NCBI GenBank assembly: GCA_023336765.1
Contig: JAMBLL010000309.1
Coordinates: forward strand, 1 to 5,047
Origin: Actinomycetes bacterium
GTDB lineage: Bacteria > Actinomycetota > Acidimicrobiia > Spongiisociales > UBA5794
DNA length: 5,047 bases
Direction: 5' to 3'
Positions within the stretch are counted from its first letter, which is position 1; every line of letters starts with the position of its first letter. This document shows, in pieces, positions 3,868 to 5,047 of the stretch. The notes under the pieces were generated by a model that did no database searches, had not been told where the DNA came from, and worked only from the letters and a program-made list of their open reading frames with translations. The position numbers and the translations under genes are program-made.

Positions 3868-5047
3868 ACGTAACCCTCGAACCATCCCGCCTCGCCCCGG
3901 CAGACATGATGAGGGCTTCCCTGATCGGGTTGAGAACACGCAGGCTGCGATCAATACTGTCAGGTTTGGGAATCGTCATCGGCATCGCAGCAATGGTCGG
4001 TGTTCTCGGCCTATCTGAATCGTCCAAGTCTGACCTGCTCGCACAGCTCGATCAGCTTGGAACGAACATGCTGAGAATCGAGGCAGGTACGGGAATCGGC
4101 ATCGGCAGCGGAGAACTCCCGGAGGAGTCGATCGCGATGGTCTCGCGCGTTGGACCTGTCGAACAGGTGGCATCGATCAGTGATACCGATGCCAAGGTGT
4201 ACCGCAACGACCTTGTGCCATCGGGACAGACCGGTGGGATCTCAGTCAAGGCTGTTGATGTCAATCTGCTTGCAACTCTCCAAGGAGAGATGGGCTCTGG
4301 AGTCTTCCTTGATGAAGCCGCTCGTGATCTGCCCGTTGTTGTGCTCGGATCTGTCGCAGCAGAGCGTCTCGGTGTGACAGACGGTACAAGTGGCACGGTT
4401 GTCTGGCTCGGGGACGAATGGTTCTCCGTGGTTGGCATTATGGACACGCTCGATCTTTCGCCAGACCTCGACCGCGGTGCGCTTGTGAGCTACTCGGCGG
4501 CAGAGGAGTTCCTCGAACATGACGGCATCCCGAGCACGATCTACGTCAGGAGCGATCCGGATGACATCGACGTAGTGCGCTCGGTGCTCCCTGCAACGGT
4601 CAATCCCGAGAATCCTGACGAAGTTGAGGTCACCAGGCCGTCTGACGCCCTCGAAGCGAAAGAGGCCGCCGACCAGGCTTTCACCAACCTGCTTCTCGGA
4701 CTCGGTGCTGTCGCTCTTCTTGTGGGTGGGGTCGGTATTGCAAATGTGATGGTCATTTCGGTTCTTGAAAGGCGTGGCGAGATCGGGCTTCGGCGTGCCC
4801 TCGGTGCAACCAAGGGGCATATCTCCATCCAGTTCCTCGGAGAATCTCTCATCCTCGCGACCCTCGGTGGGCTCGGCGGCGTGGCCCTGGGTGCTGCTGT
4901 TACTGCCGCGTATTCGTGGTCGCAGGGCTGGGACGTTCTGATACCGACTGTCGCCATCGTCGGCGGATTGGCCGCCGCGCTGATCATCGGCGTCATCGCC
5001 GGATTATATCCCGCGATGAGGGCGGCGCGGGTGTCGCCAACCGAGGC
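3864..5047 (+). CDS. ABC transporter permease, MacB/FtsX type (3' end cut by window)
   Basis: This is the membrane subunit of the exporter. The frame stays open from the ATG at 3864 to the edge: 394 full codons, ending in RVSPTE, the usual close of this family, so only a few residues should be missing. Membrane helix 1 is about 32-50 (after the basic stretch RTRRLRS), followed by a large external domain (about 54-272, MacB periplasmic-core type). Three more helices lie near 274-300, 324-350 and 362-384 (FtsX domain). The family hallmark is clear: GGVGIANVM (288-296), then LERRGEIGLRRALGAT (301-316). MacB-type permeases act by mechanotransmission, moving the external domain and adaptor rather than passing substrate through the membrane; applying that here is inference. 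The start overlaps the ATPase stop (ATGA), with no clear ribosome site of its own. A downstream ATG pair at 3906/3909 is less likely. Confidence 0.94.
   Translation, partial: MNVTLEPSRLAPADMMRASLIGLRTRRLRSILSGLGIVIGIAAMVGVLGLSESSKSDLLAQLDQLGTNMLRIEAGTGIGIGSGELPEESIAMVSRVGPVEQVASISDTDAKVYRNDLVPSGQTGGISVKAVDVNLLATLQGEMGSGVFLDEAARDLPVVVLGSVAAERLGVTDGTSGTVVWLGDEWFSVVGIMDTLDLSPDLDRGALVSYSAAEEFLEHDGIPSTIYVRSDPDDIDVVRSVLPATVNPENPDEVEVTRPSDALEAKEAADQAFTNLLLGLGAVALLVGGVGIANVMVISVLERRGEIGLRRALGATKGHISIQFLGESLILATLGGLGGVALGAAVTAAYSWSQGWDVLIPTVAIVGGLAAALIIGVIAGLYPAMRAARVSPTE

Noticed and set aside
4242..4820. Minus-strand open frame (192 residues) opposite the permease
   Set aside because: The plus strand encodes clear MacB/FtsX permease sequence throughout, and the antisense product shows no domain or signal.
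3115..5047. Frameshifted single-gene MacB (ATPase fused to permease)
   Set aside because: The ATGA overlap gives a clean stop and start, the ATPase has a normal C-terminus after the H-loop, and the permease starts with its own Met and typical pre-helix region. Separate ATPase and permease genes are common in Gram-positive relatives.

Overview
The window reads as part of an actinobacterial chromosome. The genes are roughly 55-62% G+C in the lines I counted by eye. Isoleucine is mostly ATC. There are two typical lipoprotein signals, and the family set (Cys-repeat lipoproteins, an efflux adaptor carrying peptidoglycan-binding domains, and a split MacB-type ABC exporter) is one I associate with Actinomycetota. 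The moderate G+C and very acidic exported proteins make an Acidimicrobiia-like or aquatic lineage my best guess. That is inference, not something the sequence proves.

Layout, all genes on the + strand. Positions 1-40 are a tandem heptamer array (CGGAGGG units) that runs in from outside the window. Positions 41-131 are an AT-richer leader with a small palindrome and a good ribosome binding site. Positions 132-725 encode a 197-residue lipoprotein with two Cys-containing repeats. Positions 726-941 are a gap holding a candidate activator site (two GTTCAGG units 11 bp apart) and a candidate -35 element. Positions 942-1526 encode a paralogous 194-residue lipoprotein. Positions 1526-3118 encode a 530-residue membrane-fusion/efflux adaptor with a duplicated lipoyl plus peptidoglycan-binding module. 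Positions 3115-3867 encode a MacB/LolD-type ABC ATPase. Positions 3864 to the window end encode a MacB/FtsX-type permease that is nearly complete but cut by the edge.

From the second lipoprotein on, adjacent genes overlap by 1, 4 and 4 bases, so the four genes are almost certainly one translationally coupled operon. Its 3' end lies outside the window. The first lipoprotein looks like a duplicate of the second, sitting upstream with its own leader. The likely machine is a tripartite-like exporter. The ATPase dimer powers a four-helix permease with a large external domain, the adaptor sits on the permease outside the membrane and may contact peptidoglycan, and one or both lipoproteins sit on the outer face of the membrane as accessory or substrate-handling parts. 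The substrate cannot be read from the sequence.

The parts most worth following up are the twin lipoproteins, each a two-fold repeat with four conserved cysteines, and the tandem ~135-residue duplication inside the adaptor.
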